Part shown: positions 38,301 through 53,735 of the stretch, in pieces | How the letters are laid out: each line of letters starts with the position of its first letter | How positions within the stretch are numbered: position 1 is the stretch's first letter | DNA from: Diprion similis | Taxonomy: Eukaryota; Arthropoda; Insecta; Hymenoptera; Diprionidae | DNA length: 64,000 nt | NCBI RefSeq assembly: GCF_021155765.1 | Contig: NC_060110.1 | Coordinates: 11,283,501 to 11,347,500, forward strand | Direction of reading: 5' to 3' | Notes under the pieces: generated by a model | Told to the model about the DNA's origin: nothing | Databases searched by the model: none | What the model saw: only the letters and a program-made list of their open reading frames with translations | Position numbers and translations under genes: made by a program

Positions 38301-41300
38301 GGTTTTGGAACAAGATCGTCTCGGGCCACCTAATCGTGGAAACGCTAATGCTAATCAGCATATAGTAGTTCAAATTATGGATGTTCTGTGGTCTTTGCAC
38401 ATGACTTATCCAAAAAATATGGCTTTAGCACCAGTTGTAGTGCCAGGCCTAACGCACACGGAAGCCACTGTTCATGCAATTGTTGAGATCATACATTCGT
38501 TCACAATATGCGACGTAGAGGCAAATACACCTTTAGCTGCTAAGCTCTACATTCAACTCCTATTGAATTCTGACACTCAAGTCAGCTTCAGTGCTAAACA
38601 AGCAATAATCAGGGTCTTGCGACCGAGATACAAGAGGAGAAGAGTATACATACCAAGTCCACCACATTGTAGTACTCCAGGTAAGCGGTGTCATGGTTTG
38701 AAATCGTATCAGTTTTTTAGGATTTATAATATAGGCATTTGTCTTTATTAACCATTAATTCCAACGGGTTTGTTTAAACTGAAATTCACACGTACTTCTA
38801 TAGGAGTAACTACTGACAATGAAGAAAAACCTGCTCCAGTTTCTTCCCAACCATCCCAAGAATCAGGAGAAAATGAACAGCAGTTTGAAGTTGAAGCTGT
38901 GGAACCCATGGGATTATTGGGTGCTGAAGGTAACCAAATACAGGGAGGTCCCTCAGGTCGTGCTGCGAATGCATTGGAAGCCCTACTTGGCCCGGGAGGA
39001 TTTCCCCCGGTACTTGACATCCCTCCTGATGCCGATGACGAGACTATGGTGGAATTGGCAATTGCTCTCAGTTTACAGGCCAATCTACAACCTGGTTTAC
39101 AAAGCTTGCAGGCTTTGGTGGCTGAGGGACTTGCGCAAGAGCAAGAGTCTGCTCAGGTAAAGAAATTGCTGTTGTGTCAACCTAAGTAACACTCTTTATA
39201 AATTAAACTCGAGATCGCAGGGTTTTCCCTGTTCAACTAGTAAGTTATAACTGTTTCGGTATTTCAGGGACCAGAAGGAGGACACTATTCTGATACAACT
39301 GCCTCTGCTGGAGGATCGGACGATGAAGGTTCTACTGCAGCTACAGACGGTAGTACATTGAGAACATCTCCTGCTGAACAAGTAAGATTACAAGAATGTT
39401 GATTATTATTGAGTAGTCCTGGTCTATAATTGATTTCCGGCTTTTTACCAGAGATTGGTTTATTGCAGGGTGGCAGTGGGGGCAGCAAAGGTAGTGAAAG
39501 TGGGGGAAGCGACAGTGGTGGTAGTGGTGTTGACAGCATAATTGGAGAACACAATGTTTCTGGACGGAGTTCAGCTTATGGGGAAAACGCCCCAGATAGT
39601 ATGCCAACTATAGGACAGCCTCCACGATCCGAAACCAGTTCCCTTGGAGCTCCTAATACTTTCACTGTAAGTTATTACTTGACATGCCATGTATGATCCT
39701 TTCATCTGACCGAAAGTAAGTTTCTATTTTTCTGGAGAATTGAGTATGATATTCAAAGAAATTGATTTCTGGTTCATAAATCCAGAGTTGAGATGAAAAT
39801 AATTGTTAGAACATTTCATCCCATGAACCACAACATTTGAATTTGAAGTTAACAAATATTTCTTCAAGTTTATCTATACTTCATCATTGAGATTGATAGA
39901 TGATGTGTAACTTTTATTGTAATTTTTGTCTTTTCATCAAACCCTCTAAAATACAAAAGTTACAGGTATTCAAGTTTTATTTTTTCTATCACCATTTGGC
40001 ATTGTGACAACATTATTTGGTAGTAAAATCTGGGAAATAGCTCATAATTTCAAAAATAGAAAAACCCTTTAGTATTAAACTTTGATATAATCTACCAAAA
40101 TATGCAATAAGAAAATAGTCAAAAACGAGCTCATTGCTTTGCTACCTAAGCAGCATAACTAGTAGGTATTTTTTTTACAGTATTAAGAGGACCCTACTTT
40201 CATAATCGCTAAACTTATGGGTATTCGGTTAAAGTTGATCATTTTACATTAAATATTTCAGGCAAACGAACAAGAAGAAGGCACTGAACAGGAGCATGGT
40301 ACAGAACAAGAAAATGAAGTGGCCGGTGAAAATACGACCAAACTTCATGCAATACGCCTATTGTTATTAGACAGACTTGTCCAATTTATACCACGCCTTA
40401 CTAATGTGTCCGGTGTACTGGCCATTCCGTTTATGCAGGTTGGTGAATCTAATATACATATATATATATACATTTTTTATCATATTGAAATTCTAAGTAG
40501 TTTCACAATTTTTACTTGGTAATCACAGGTAATATTAATGCTCACGTCCGATCTTGATGGCCAAGACGAAAGGGACCGAACCTGCATTGAGAATTTGTTG
40601 AAAGCACTTGTTAAAGAACTTGAAATGGATAAACCCGATACAACTAATATTTGTCAACGTAGCAGTAAGAGAGAGGTTCACCTTGTCATTATGCGACTTC
40701 TGAGTGAGTATAAAAGTCATTTGAGAAAAAATGACTGCCTAGTATATGATTAAGTTCAAAACTTTCTAATTAATGTTCCAGGTGTTTTAATGTCACGATC
40801 AAAATATAACAGTAAAGCTCAGACCGAAAATCCCAACTTTGTTTCTCAAACCACGGCAGCAATTCTAAGCAAAGCGGGAGTAATTGATTACTGTTTGACA
40901 CTGTTGAAGTCATTACTCGAATACTGGAAATCGTAAGCGTCGTTTTTTCTCTTTTCCTCTATTTTGTTAATTTAGAAAAAATGAAATATAAAAAAAAATT
41001 ATTGAATGAAACGCATTTCTCGGCAAATTGCCTAGTTCGAACAATATATACGGACTAGTGATTTCGATTCCAGAACTACAACTGAAGAATCTGGAACTGT
41101 AACCGGTGGTCAATTGCTGAAAGATCACCTCACTACTGTACCCCCAGACATGTCTCCATTCTTCCTGCGCCAATATGTAAAAGGACATGCCAGCGATGTA
41201 TTTGATGCATACCCTCAGTTGTTGACTGAAATGGCTCTTCGTCTTCCATATCAAGTTCATAAATATGCTGAAAGTAGCACGCCACAGCCTGCATTTGAGC

Positions 41301-44300
41301 AGGTAGATCTCCTATGTGATTGAAATTTTTTTAAAGAATGCAAGAAAGCAAAAAAAACTGTCACTTTACTTAATACAATCCATTATAAATATTGTTGATT
41401 TCATGAATTTTTTTTTTCAACTGTCTTTTTCGATTTATGTTATCAAGCAGGCCTGGTACTTCTATCTTTGTGAATATATGATGTCATATCAAACTCCGTT
41501 CGTGCGACGCCAAGTACGGAAATTGCTACTTTTCATTTGTGGTAATAAGGACAAGTACAGACAGCTTCGAGACTTGCACGCTCTGGTATCTCATGTACAG
41601 GTAAATATATATTTCTTCTTATTGCATAAATATCTTTCGAAAATATCGAAAATATTTTTTATGAACTTGTTTCTGTTCTTGCAGTCAGTTCAACAGTGCT
41701 GTAACACAGGGGGCTATGATCCGTTGCAAGCCCGACCTCACTCTATCACTCTGCCTTATGACTCCCTTGTAGAGCTTATAGAACATTTAAAATGCTGCGT
41801 GGAGATAGCTACGAGCCGGACTGGAAACTGGCAACGGTTTTGCTTGAAACAAAATACTGTGCTTTCTTATTTATTAACAATTTCGACATTGTTAGATGAG
41901 GGGGTGAGCTCAACAGTATTGCAGTTACTACAGTGTGCCATATGTTCGTCTACTAAGTCTAAAGATGCCAAAGTAAAAGTAAGTTCTTCTTTTCCTTTGA
42001 ATATTCAATAAATGAAGCGAATTACTATGACATAAAGCAGGTTTTTTTTTTTTAATTGGAGAATATTATAAAATTTTCAAACCTTTTTTCATTGTATTCA
42101 GGAATCTAAAACTGTAACTAACACTAAAGAACGACGTGACCGTGAAAAATCAGAAGATTCAGATACTGAAGCAAAGTTTGAAGAAACTCAATGTGTTACC
42201 TTGGTTGAACAAATACAGCAACAAGTTTCTCCAGGTCTACTCACAAAGTTTATACAAACGTTCCTGCTAGAAACCAATAACACGAACGTACGCTGGCAAG
42301 CACATTCACTTGTATTGGCTATTTATAAGTAAGTTATATTATCAATTCAGTTACTGCAAATTCATGTTACGTAATAATGATATCGCAACGACATTCGATT
42401 ATTTAACATTTTGCAGAAATTGTAACCCAGCTGATCAAGAAGCGCTACTTGACCTCTTATGGCGTTTGTGGCCACTGCTTCCCGTTTACGGCCGCAAAGC
42501 GGCACAATTTGTTGATTTATTGGGGTACTTCTCGCTGAAAACACCCCATACCGGCAAAAAGATGCATACGTACATGGAACAAGCAGTCGCTGTTTTGCAT
42601 GCTCAAAATCAACTCCTTTCGCGACATCCAAATGCAAATTTGTATGCAAACTTAGCACAATTTGTTGAATTGGATGGATATTATTTGGAAAGTGAACCTT
42701 GTCTGGTTTGCAATAATCCGGAGGTCCCATTGGCTACGATCAAACTCTCATCGATCAAAGTAGATTCAAAATTCACTACGACCACTCAAATCGTGAAGCT
42801 GGTTGGCAGCCACACTATTAGTCGCATCACGCTTCGAATAGGTGATTTAAAAAGAACAAAGATGGTTCGGACGATTAACGTATTCTACAATAACAGATCA
42901 GTGCAAGCTGTTGTTGAATTGAAAAATAAGCCAGCCATGTGGCATAAAGCTAAAAAAATTACACTTACTCTAGGTCAAACTGAGATTAAAATGGAATTTC
43001 CTTTGCCTATTGTTGCCTGCAATTTAATGATCGAATATGCTGATTTCTATGAAAACATTCAAGCCTCTTCAGAGACTCTACAGTGCCCAAGATGTTCTGC
43101 AAGTGTTCCAGCAAATCCTGGAGTTTGTGCCAACTGTGGCGAAAACGTATTTCAATGCCACAAATGTCGTGCGATTAATTATGATGAGAAAGATCCATTC
43201 CTGTGTCATGCCTGTGGATTCTGCAAATATGCTAAATTTGACTATACACTTACTGGTAGACCTTGTTGTGCCGTTGATCGTATAGAAAGCGACGATGATC
43301 GTAAGAAAACAGTAGGTACAATAAATACCCTACTAGAAAAAGCAGACAGAGTATATAAAACATTGATTTCAAACAAACCAACATTGGAAATGTTGCTGGT
43401 TAAAATTTCCGAACACCGATTGGATCGGGGTCTTGAAGATGGGGTCCAGGTTTCCGGCAGTACTCAAGTTAATCGAGCCATTCAACTACTTGCTCAGAGA
43501 TATTGTGGCGAGTGTAAAACTTCCTTCGAAGAGTTGAGCAAAATAATTCAAAGAGTTCTTGCTTGTCGGAGAGAGCTGGTGGCTTATGACAGAAATCAGC
43601 GAGATCAGACCGTTACTCCACGAGCTTCTAGTCATGCATCTACCAGCCATGGAGCTTCCAGAGAAGAAACAATCGTTCCTCCTATGGGTCGATGCTATGG
43701 ATGTGCATCTGCTGCCACGGAACATTGCCTAACACTTTTACGTGCATTGGCCACGAATGGGGCTGCAAGAGAAGTATTGTGTAAACAAGGATTGATCCAA
43801 GAGCTTGTTGAAAACAATCTGCGCAAAGGCACCGTTCAAATGCAAGAAGAAGTACGCCAGTTACTATGCCTTGTAACAAGAGATAATATGCATTCTACTA
43901 AAGAGCTGTGCACACTTCTGACAGGACGTGTCACAATGACGTTGAAAGGTCGTGTCGCAGCATTCGATTTGGCTTTAGCAGTTAGACATGAAATGGCACT
44001 TCTAGCTGCACTTGTACAAAAAGAAGACGCATGTTGGGAGCAAAAGTTGCGTTGTGTCATGCAATTATTTTTGATGGCTTGCAAGGATTCAAAAAGTCCG
44101 GTTGTCATGGAAAGCATAATTTTGCCATGCTTGAAAATTCTACAAGGCCTGATTAAGCCTGACCAACCTATTTCAAAGAAAAACAAAGTGAGTTATTGAA
44201 TATCCTGTCTTGTTTCACCTCACCGCTGAATGCTAGACCACGTAACATACTTCACTAACTATAGAGTTCGTATGTTTTTCGCAAATATAATACATTCATT

Positions 44301-47300
44301 GTTCAACAGGATAAGACTATTGATTCACTAGCAACTGTCCAACCTCCTGAGGGGGTGAGCATTGATGTTGGAAAATGGTTAAGCGGAGATCCAAAACATT
44401 CTTATTCTGAATGGCTTCAACGGATGCCAGCCAAGAAACCAGAACGTCCGCCAAGTAAACCATTGAAGAAGGTAGACATACACTTGTAAAATCCTTAATA
44501 TGCTAAACACGATTGTTATTTCTTACTTGGCAGACTCTATTTGAAAGAAATCAGAAATATATCCTATACATTTTTAATTATAAAACTACCATATAGGAAA
44601 CTTAATTAAATGTTGAGAAAATTTTCAAATATTTTTAATTCCACAATGTACAGGAAGAAGCTCGTGTATTATATTTGATGGAGAAATACGGTCATCGCTG
44701 GCACTACCGCTGCATGCGTCTACGAGGTATACAACCCTTAAAGTTAGCTGACGGAGCATGGCTGAAAGAAGTTTTGTTCAACCCAAGTTCGAGATTAGCC
44801 CGACAGGTAGCATGCAACATGGTCGAGAGTCTTTGCCAAGGAACAGAACGTAAAAAAGAAGTTCTCGTTCTTCTGACATGCTACTTAGAAGAATTGCGCT
44901 CCGCCGGTGAAAGTAGCACCGAGTTTCTATCATTATATCAAAGTCTGATCCGACAACCGCCGTGGAAACAGTTTCTGGCAGTGCGTGGAGTCATGTCTCT
45001 TCTGGCCGATCTTCTTACGCGAGAGATTGAAGAGCTACATCGTCTAGAAGAAACCACGTTAACCAGTGATCTTGCTCAAGGCTATTCCTTGAAAATGCTG
45101 ACTGAACTCTTAGCTACGTTCCTGGAACAGGAAAATATTAAACAACAATACAAGGGTCGCCTAGTAGGAGCTGTACTTAACGGATATTTGTCCCTACGCC
45201 GTCTTGTAGTTCAACGTACACGGCTCATTGACGATACCCAAGAAAAGTTATTGGAACTCTTGGAAGAAATGACATCTGGTATTCACAAATAACTTCACTT
45301 ACTTGCCATTTTACTACTGTAAATCATTTGATAAATCGAATGATTTTTCTGTTCTTTTTTTCACAGGTACAGAAGCAGAAACAAAAGCTTTCATGTCCGT
45401 GTGTGTTGAAACTATTCAAAAATACAGCATCTCAGATGTACGGACACCTGTTTTTGTATTTGAACGTTTGTGTTCAATCATATATCCTGAAGAAAACGAT
45501 ATTGGCGAGTTCTTTTTAACCCTAGAGAAAGATCCTCAGCAAGAAGACTTTTTACAGGTAAATAGTGAACATCATCTTAATCAAGACCATCAAAAATTAA
45601 TTTATATGTATGAGCATCGATCATGATTATAGAATGTGAATAGTTTTCTTGACGACAATTGCACTATTCAAATATGAATTGTTTATTAGGGACGCATGTT
45701 GGGCAATCCATATAGCAGTCTGGAGCCAGGCTTGGGTCCATTGATGCGAGATGTCAAGAATAAAATCTGTCAAGACTGCGAGCTTGTTGCACTCCTTGAA
45801 GATGATAATGGCATGGAACTTTTGGTGAACAATAAAATCATCAGCCTTGATTTACCAGTGAAAGAGGTATCTCAGCTTTATCGATACATTCAAAATATAC
45901 ATATATCAAACCCTAAGTTTGTGACACAGAAAATATAAATACATCTCTATTGTTGAAGTTTATATACTTATACCACTTATACCAACTTATTAATGAAATT
46001 TTTTTCCTCACAGGTTTATAAAAAGATATGGGTATTAGAGGGTGGTGAGTGCGATGCAATGCGCGTTGTTTACCGTATGCGAGGACTTCTTGGTGATGCA
46101 ACTGAAGAATTTGTAGAAACACTGAATGCAAGCAGTGAACAGGAAGTAAATAACGAAGAAGTCTATAAAATGGCCAACATTTTAGCTGAGTGCGGAGGTC
46201 TCCAAGTTATGCTCGATAGGCTTGCAGCCATCCGGGATGTCAGTCGAGCAAGGCCGCTCCTTCAAGTTCTTTTGAAATTATTTAGATTATCTGTAAAAGT
46301 CAAGAAAAATCAAGAAGTACTCAGCAGACCTGAGCTCGGTGCTGTTACGGTGCTCCTTGATGTACTTCAAAGATGTGTTGTCAGTGAGCCAGACAAGTCT
46401 CAAGCTAAAGTCACAGAACAACTACTTGACGTAAGTAGTACCTATATTCAATATGTGAATCCTATAAACAGATATAAATAGAAGTTTCAAAAAAGAATGC
46501 TAGTTACATTTTTAAGTTACTTAATTTCACCACTTTTTCCATAGATTATGGAGACGATTCTAGCCAACGCTGCATCCCAGCCTCTGTCTGCCTTTGAAGC
46601 ATTCTCTCGAACTCTAGGTGGACCTGAACATGTCAAAGCTTTGTTATCGTGTACCCAATCAGCTGCTGTCAGACAAAGTAATAACGTACTAGTACATCTG
46701 GCACGAGTGCTCGCGGCACTCACATATGGTAATCAAGAGAAAATGGCTCTGCTTTGCGACTACTTCAAGCCTGTACTCGATTTCTATAAGTTTGACTTCG
46801 AACACACATCTGACGACGAGCAAAAGTTGGAACTATTCTGCATTCTTACACAGGGTATTGAAAGAAACGCTATCGGAAATACATTAAAAGACCATATAAT
46901 CAACATGGGCATTGTGAAAGATGCTCTGGAATATATTACAGTGAGTTATTATAACAACACTCGTATAACCATTTCGTTTTTGAAACAGTTATTGAATTGA
47001 AATGTTAACACGTTTTATTGCAGCTACATGCTCCATGTGTCAAACCAACTCTCTTGCGTACAGACAGTGATGAATTGAAAGAATTTATCTCCAAACCTGC
47101 CCTCAAGTACATCTTACGTTTTCTTACTGGTTTGGCAACTGATCATGAACCAACACAGGTAATGGTATTGTCTATTTGTTATTATTATACTTTGATAAAT
47201 GTTGCAATACATTTACATTGTATCCCAACATGAATATACAATTGACAATATTCAAGTGAATTTAATTCTTCACAGCTGGCCGTTTCGCAAGATACAATTC

Positions 47301-49818
47301 CTATAATTCATAGACTTGAACAAGTCTCATCTGACGAACATGTTGGCTCACTAGCCGAAAACTTATTAGAAGCATTGCGTACCAATGAAAGAGTAGCTGA
47401 ATTAATTGAGGAAGCACGACAGCATACTCGTAGTGAAAAGAAACGAATGGCCATGGCGATGCGTGAGAAGCAGTTAGGTGCTCTGGGTATGCGAACCAAT
47501 GATAAGGGTCAAGTAACCGCTAGTGGTACTATTCTTCAGCAGATGGAAGATCTTGGGGATGAAACTGGCCTCGTGTGTGTGATTTGTCGAGAAGGCTACA
47601 AGTTCCAGCCTGCCAAGGTTTGTATCGGAAAAGTTGAGATAAGGAGATTGTATTGGAAAAGTTGAGATTAGATGCTTTTGTATTTTGCTATATTACATGA
47701 AGCCAATTGTACAATTGAATGTGTGGTTCCAGGTTCTTGGTATTTACACGTTCACGAAACGCTGCAACGTGGAAGAGTTTGAAACTAAACAGAGGAAAAC
47801 AGTTGGATATACCACAGTAACTCATTTCAACGTGGTACACGTAGACTGTCACATGTCTGCTGTACGTCTGGCACGAGCAAGAGACGAATGGGAAAGTGCC
47901 GCATTGCAGAATGCAAATACTAAATGTAATGGACTCTTACCGTTGTGGGGTCCTCAAGTACCAGAGTCTGCCTTTGCTAGTTGCTTAGCTAGGCACAATA
48001 CTTATTTACTAGAATGCACTGGTCATCGAGATATTTCTTATACATCTACTGTCCACGATTTGAAACTACTATTGTTACGCTTTGCTCAAGAAAAGAGTTT
48101 TCATGATGATACCGGTGGAGGTGGGCCACAGTCGAACATGCACGCAATTCCTTATCTTCTCCATATGGCGCTTTACGTAATCAACACGTGAGTTTTGTAT
48201 TGTTGTGTTTAACGTAGTATTTCTTGATTGTTGTAAATTTTTAATCAAGCGATGTTTTCCCAGATTTATTACTATTATACTGGTCAATCATTGTTTTCAG
48301 GACCAGATCATCGGCCAGGGAAGAAAAAACGTTACTCGGCTACTTAGAATCTGCACCAAGTCCAGCGTGGCTGGAGAGTTGCTATGAAGCTGAAGGTCCT
48401 CTATATCAGTGCACTCTTTCTCTTCTTTTGCTGTCACATACGAGATGGACACAGCTACGGCTTTCTCATTTACGCAGGCTGATTGTAATGGCACATCAGC
48501 GACATGTTTCACCCTCATCATCGAACAAAACTATTTCTGATACTACGGTAAAAGATTACGCCGTTTACAAAAGTGCTTTGATTTTCTTCGGGCTTGTGGA
48601 CTCGATCTACTCAAATCTCTTCAAAGTAAGTTTTTAATAATTGCATTAATATCGCAACTAATTTTAATATATTGATTCATTGCCTCATGGAATCAAATTT
48701 TCGAAAATTTTACTCCTACAACTGATGTTAAATTTGTTTCACAGAAAGTGATTGTATTATCTGATGATCAATGGCCAGCAACTTTGGCTGAGTATATAAG
48801 GCATAATGATGAGGCAATGCTAAAAGCTTGTGACCGAATCCTAACGACATATCGGTTTGAATTGTTGCCATGTGCTTCATTTGACGAGTTTTGTGATATT
48901 GTTGGTAAGTGATGTCTCCATTTATCAGAAATATAAACATTTAATATCAGCAGACTACACAGCGAGTCCCCTATATCCCTAAAAATACTCTTTTTTTCTC
49001 CCTCTGTAAACGCACTCTAAAACTGATTGTGTAAACGAAAAGGGAATGAAAAAATCAAATTAATGCTCGAGAACAATTTTCATAACCTCCAACTTAGCAT
49101 AAAAACAAAAAAAAAAACCACTGAATCTCAAAACTCTTATATTTTACAAAACCAAAATTTTTAGTTTAACTGGGTGTCGTTACCTACAGAATACATGCGC
49201 TCTTCACAAACTATAAGAATAAAAATAATTACAATACATACAAAATTTCAATGTATTTTACATTCAAAATTTCAATTGCCCCTTAGCACGTGTTAATGTT
49301 ACCGGAAATTTTTTGTATTTACAGGGGAGTTTTTTTTTTTTTATATAAAATAATGGACATATTAGTGTGTATCTAATTTTGCTCGATTTGTCCAGTACTA
49401 TGAAAAAATATTGGAACCCTAATACCCCCTATATTCATAAAGTATTGCCCTATTTCCCCTAAAATTATCTGACTTGACCTCTGCGAAGTCTAAATCTGAC
49501 CAGACGAGTGCTACTAAATATTTTAACAAAATTATGCAGAAATTCTCATCTTGAATAATCGTATCATGTTATTACATGAGTAATTACCAACACATGAGGT
49601 GCTATATTGCTATTTACTACATGATGAAATAAACTTGATGCAATACGACCAAGTATGAAAAATAGTGCTTGACAATAATATGATAGGGAAAGCTGAAATA
49701 TAATTGAGTTCAAAATGGGCTTCTGTAAAATACCTAACGTTTTATAATTACAGGTTTGCTTGGAGAGATCTCTGATCCTATGGCGTATATGGCAGATTTA
49801 TTGCAGAGTTTAGCCTAA
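23367..49818 (+). CDS. Ubr4: E3 ubiquitin-protein ligase UBR4 (poe / p600 ortholog)
   Basis: A giant E3 ubiquitin ligase of the N-degron pathway, known in Drosophila as purity of essence. It recognises N-terminal degrons through its UBR box and passes ubiquitin via a C-terminal hemi-RING; the vertebrate protein partners KCMF1 and calmodulin. Fifty-six coding exons join without a frame break into about 5,246 aa, close to human UBR4 (5,183). The match is collinear from the N-terminus (SASY-like motif, exon 1) to the end (Leu-Leu-Gly-Glu-Ile, exon 56). Visible parts: UBR box near residues 1726-1795, a conserved 461-codon exon at 35,083-36,464, a UIM-like segment ([13 protein letters not shown]) near 2897, a Cys-rich zinc-ribbon region near 3730-3785, and the hemi-RING from about 4899. 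The start was chosen because AAAATGG opens the frame aligned with UBR4 and lies 317 bp from the divergent AK8 start. Confidence 0.97.
26678..26859. mobile_element. 182 bp MITE with TA target-site duplication in UBR4 intron 6
   Basis: A 25 bp imperfect terminal inverted repeat (4 mismatches) bounds the segment. The left end starts CCGTATTGTTCCGGATATAA and the right end is its approximate reverse complement ending ACAATATGG. Both ends are flanked by TA (26,676-26,677 and 26,860-26,861), as for Tc1/mariner/pogo-type insertions. The interior has no coding capacity. It sits in the intron between UBR4 exons 6 and 7. Confidence 0.75.
33977..34185 (+). other. Ubr4: UBR box (N-degron binding zinc domain) of UBR4
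   Basis: Within exon 24 the protein shows the UBR-box cysteine/histidine pattern: Cys-Asn-Lys-Leu-Cys, then [19 protein letters not shown], and FFCDCGAK ending in GSCQAL. Spacing matches human UBR4 almost residue for residue. The domain folds around zinc ions and binds N-terminal degrons. It is preceded by a strongly acidic stretch (Asp/Glu-rich, 33,900-33,970), also present in vertebrates. Confidence 0.95.
37527..37559 (+). other. Ubr4: 33 nt microexon of UBR4
   Basis: An exon of only 11 codons ([12 protein letters not shown] across the junctions) between introns of about 380 and 130 bases. Acceptor CATCAG and donor GTAAGA are both good. Including it keeps the frame, and because its length is a multiple of three it could be skipped without a frameshift. 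The encoded linker lies in a poorly conserved region between two conserved blocks. Confidence 0.75.
43084..43230 (+). other. Ubr4: Cys-rich zinc-ribbon-like segment of UBR4
   Basis: Exon 44 encodes repeated Cys-X2-Cys pairs: CPRC, CANC, CHKC, CHAC-GFC. The segment is collinear with the strongly conserved human region, preceded by a beta-rich block ending ADFYEN. The pattern indicates zinc coordination; its precise role in the ligase is not stated by the sequence. Confidence 0.8.
47576..47855 (+). other. Ubr4: C-terminal hemi-RING zinc domain of UBR4
   Basis: Exons 52-53 encode [14 protein letters not shown] followed by VLGIYTF and [11 protein letters not shown], the Cys/His set of the UBR4 hemi-RING that contacts the E2 enzyme. 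The intron at 47,618-47,732 interrupts the domain between the Cys pair and the rest. All the Cys and His positions expected from human UBR4 are present, so ligase activity is likely retained. Confidence 0.88.
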
Positions 49819-50072
49819 GTTTAGCAAACATACCACCACTTTTCGCTTTTTCGACCGATTTAAGTTTTCTGTAAGTAGATTAACCTTTTTAATTATAAAT
49901 ATACACACGAACTATAGATAACCAGTCTCTGTTGAAAAAGAAATACCTAACTTGTTGTTTATCACTATGAAATGTTTCATTTTAGTTTGTTACGTAATAA
50001 GTTACTATTTGATGTGTTTAAATAATGTGTACCTAACTCTATATTACAATGTTATTTATGCATAGATATAAA

Positions 50073-50111
50073 AATAAAGATTTGTGCTTTCGGAAAATTC
50101 GATATAATAAA
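50073..50111 (+). terminator. candidate poly(A) signals of UBR4
   Basis: AATAAA occurs at about 50,073-50,078 and again at 50,106-50,111, roughly 255-290 bases after the stop codon. A GT-rich stretch (GTGTAACACGTGTACAG) follows, as expected downstream of a cleavage site. Confidence 0.5.
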
Positions 50112-51388
50112 GCATTTGCGTGTAACACGTGTACAGTTTACTCTGATCAAAAGTTTTCAAAACCATTACTTTGTTCTACCAGTGTAACTTTCAACTATTT
50201 CTAGAAACCGGATATAGGTATGTTTTCTGATAATTGATAAAAATTGAAATAAAACATAATTCTCAATACTGTTTCATATAGTTGATTAAAACGAAAAATT
50301 GAACTTACTGTTTTAAAACCGAGATTTTTATTCAAAACGTTTAAGAACCCGATGTGAGTTGATATGATTGTATACCACCTACGCTATGATTATTGTGCAT
50401 ACACGTGTTTCTTAGTTTGACTATGTTTGAATTTTAGATTTCAAGTAATAATTATAACAATCTCTGCAGATGTATGCATCAGTGTTATATTTATTTATTT
50501 TCTCATATCTGGAACCATACAAAACTATACTATCTGTAGTTACAAACGTAAACATAGAATTTAAATAATAATTATAAATGATCTTATTTATTATCGAATA
50601 ATAATTAATCGTGAAATAAAAATCGTAGTAAACAATGATACAAAAACAATTGCGTAGTTAGGGAGATCTCAAAATATATAGAAAGGTGTTCCAAACCACC
50701 ATCAAATATAGGCCCTTTTATTATTTTTCTTTTTCTTTCATGCGTATGAATAGTTGAAAGAAAACAACAGGATTCTTATATGAAATACTTATTAGAACTG
50801 GTCATTTATATAATTAGCCCCGACTTCACGCTTTACCAAAGCTAAAAAGAATCAATTTTTGGATCTTATGCTGTAATAAGGTATGACAAGTTTATGTTCC
50901 TTATCGAGTAAATTAATTGATCATCATTAACAATCGAATTTCTGCAGATGTTATTTTATTTCAAAGGGCCGTTATTGTTAGATAATTCTACTATATTTGT
51001 CTGCACACTTGACAAATTTGTTCTTCTCGTCGTTTGTTTCTTTCTACATTTGCAGAACGAAGATATACCTTGATGACACTTTATATTTATGAATAAATGA
51101 ACGCACTATAAAGTATGTATTTACATCGTTAAAAGTAAGTGAATCTGTAAAATGTTAACAGATTTACATGTGTGGCGACAAAGTTTTCGATTCCATTGTT
51201 CTTTGAATGTCAAAGAGATTACATAGCCATGGCGGGGTTCATATCCGAATTACATAGCTTGACTGTGCATGATTCAAAACTCTTTACCTCGAAAAATACA
51301 GCATCCTATTTCTGCATATAACAATCAAGCGCTGATACACAAGAGTGTCAGTTCTTCACATTTACGAAAATAAAATCACCATTCTTTT

Positions 51389-51394
51389 TTTATT
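51389..51394 (-). terminator. candidate poly(A) signal of WDR5
   Basis: AATAAA on the minus strand about 90 bases beyond the WDR5 stop codon. Confidence 0.5.
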
Positions 51395-51483
51395 TTATAG
51401 TTACTTTAGACACATTTTATAGGAAACAGATATTAAGTAATTTGTACAAAGAATCTATCTATTTGCATTTGTAAAGATTCGAT

Positions 51484-53735
<2,252 letters not shown>

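Larger units (their letters stand above)
23367..49818 (+). other. Ubr4: UBR4 coding exon map
   Basis: Exons: 23367-23488, 23631-23728, 24517-24965, 25098-25622, 25816-25979, 26071-26305, 27014-27134, 27800-27954, 28041-28209, 28357-28580, 28666-28789, 28876-29102, 29592-29801, 29875-30059, 30153-30294, 30553-30830, 30939-31245, 31508-31665, 31779-32006, 32099-32310, 32473-32650, 32771-32980, 33154-33345, 33715-34385, 34507-34709, 34819-34978, 35083-36464, 36554-36711, 36988-37143, 37527-37559, 37688-37889, 37982-38171, 38297-38680, 38804-39156, 39268-39381, 39469-39666, 40262-40438, 40529-40703, 40782-40932, 41074-41302, 41451-41600, 41685-41978, 42102-42328, 42417-44187, 44310-44471, 44654-45278, 45367-45557, 45690-45866, 46014-46430, 46545-46940, 47024-47158, 47276-47617, 47733-48187, 48301-48625, 48745-48904, 49754-49818. 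All junctions are GT-AG and the summed length is 15,741 nt, a multiple of three. Exon 8 has the weakest acceptor; exon 23 has two adjacent CAG acceptors. Confidence 0.88.
49819..51483. other. convergent 3' regions of UBR4 and WDR5
   Basis: AT-rich sequence between the UBR4 stop (49,818) and the WDR5 stop (51,484), which face each other. It must hold both 3' UTRs. No further gene is seen. Confidence 0.7.
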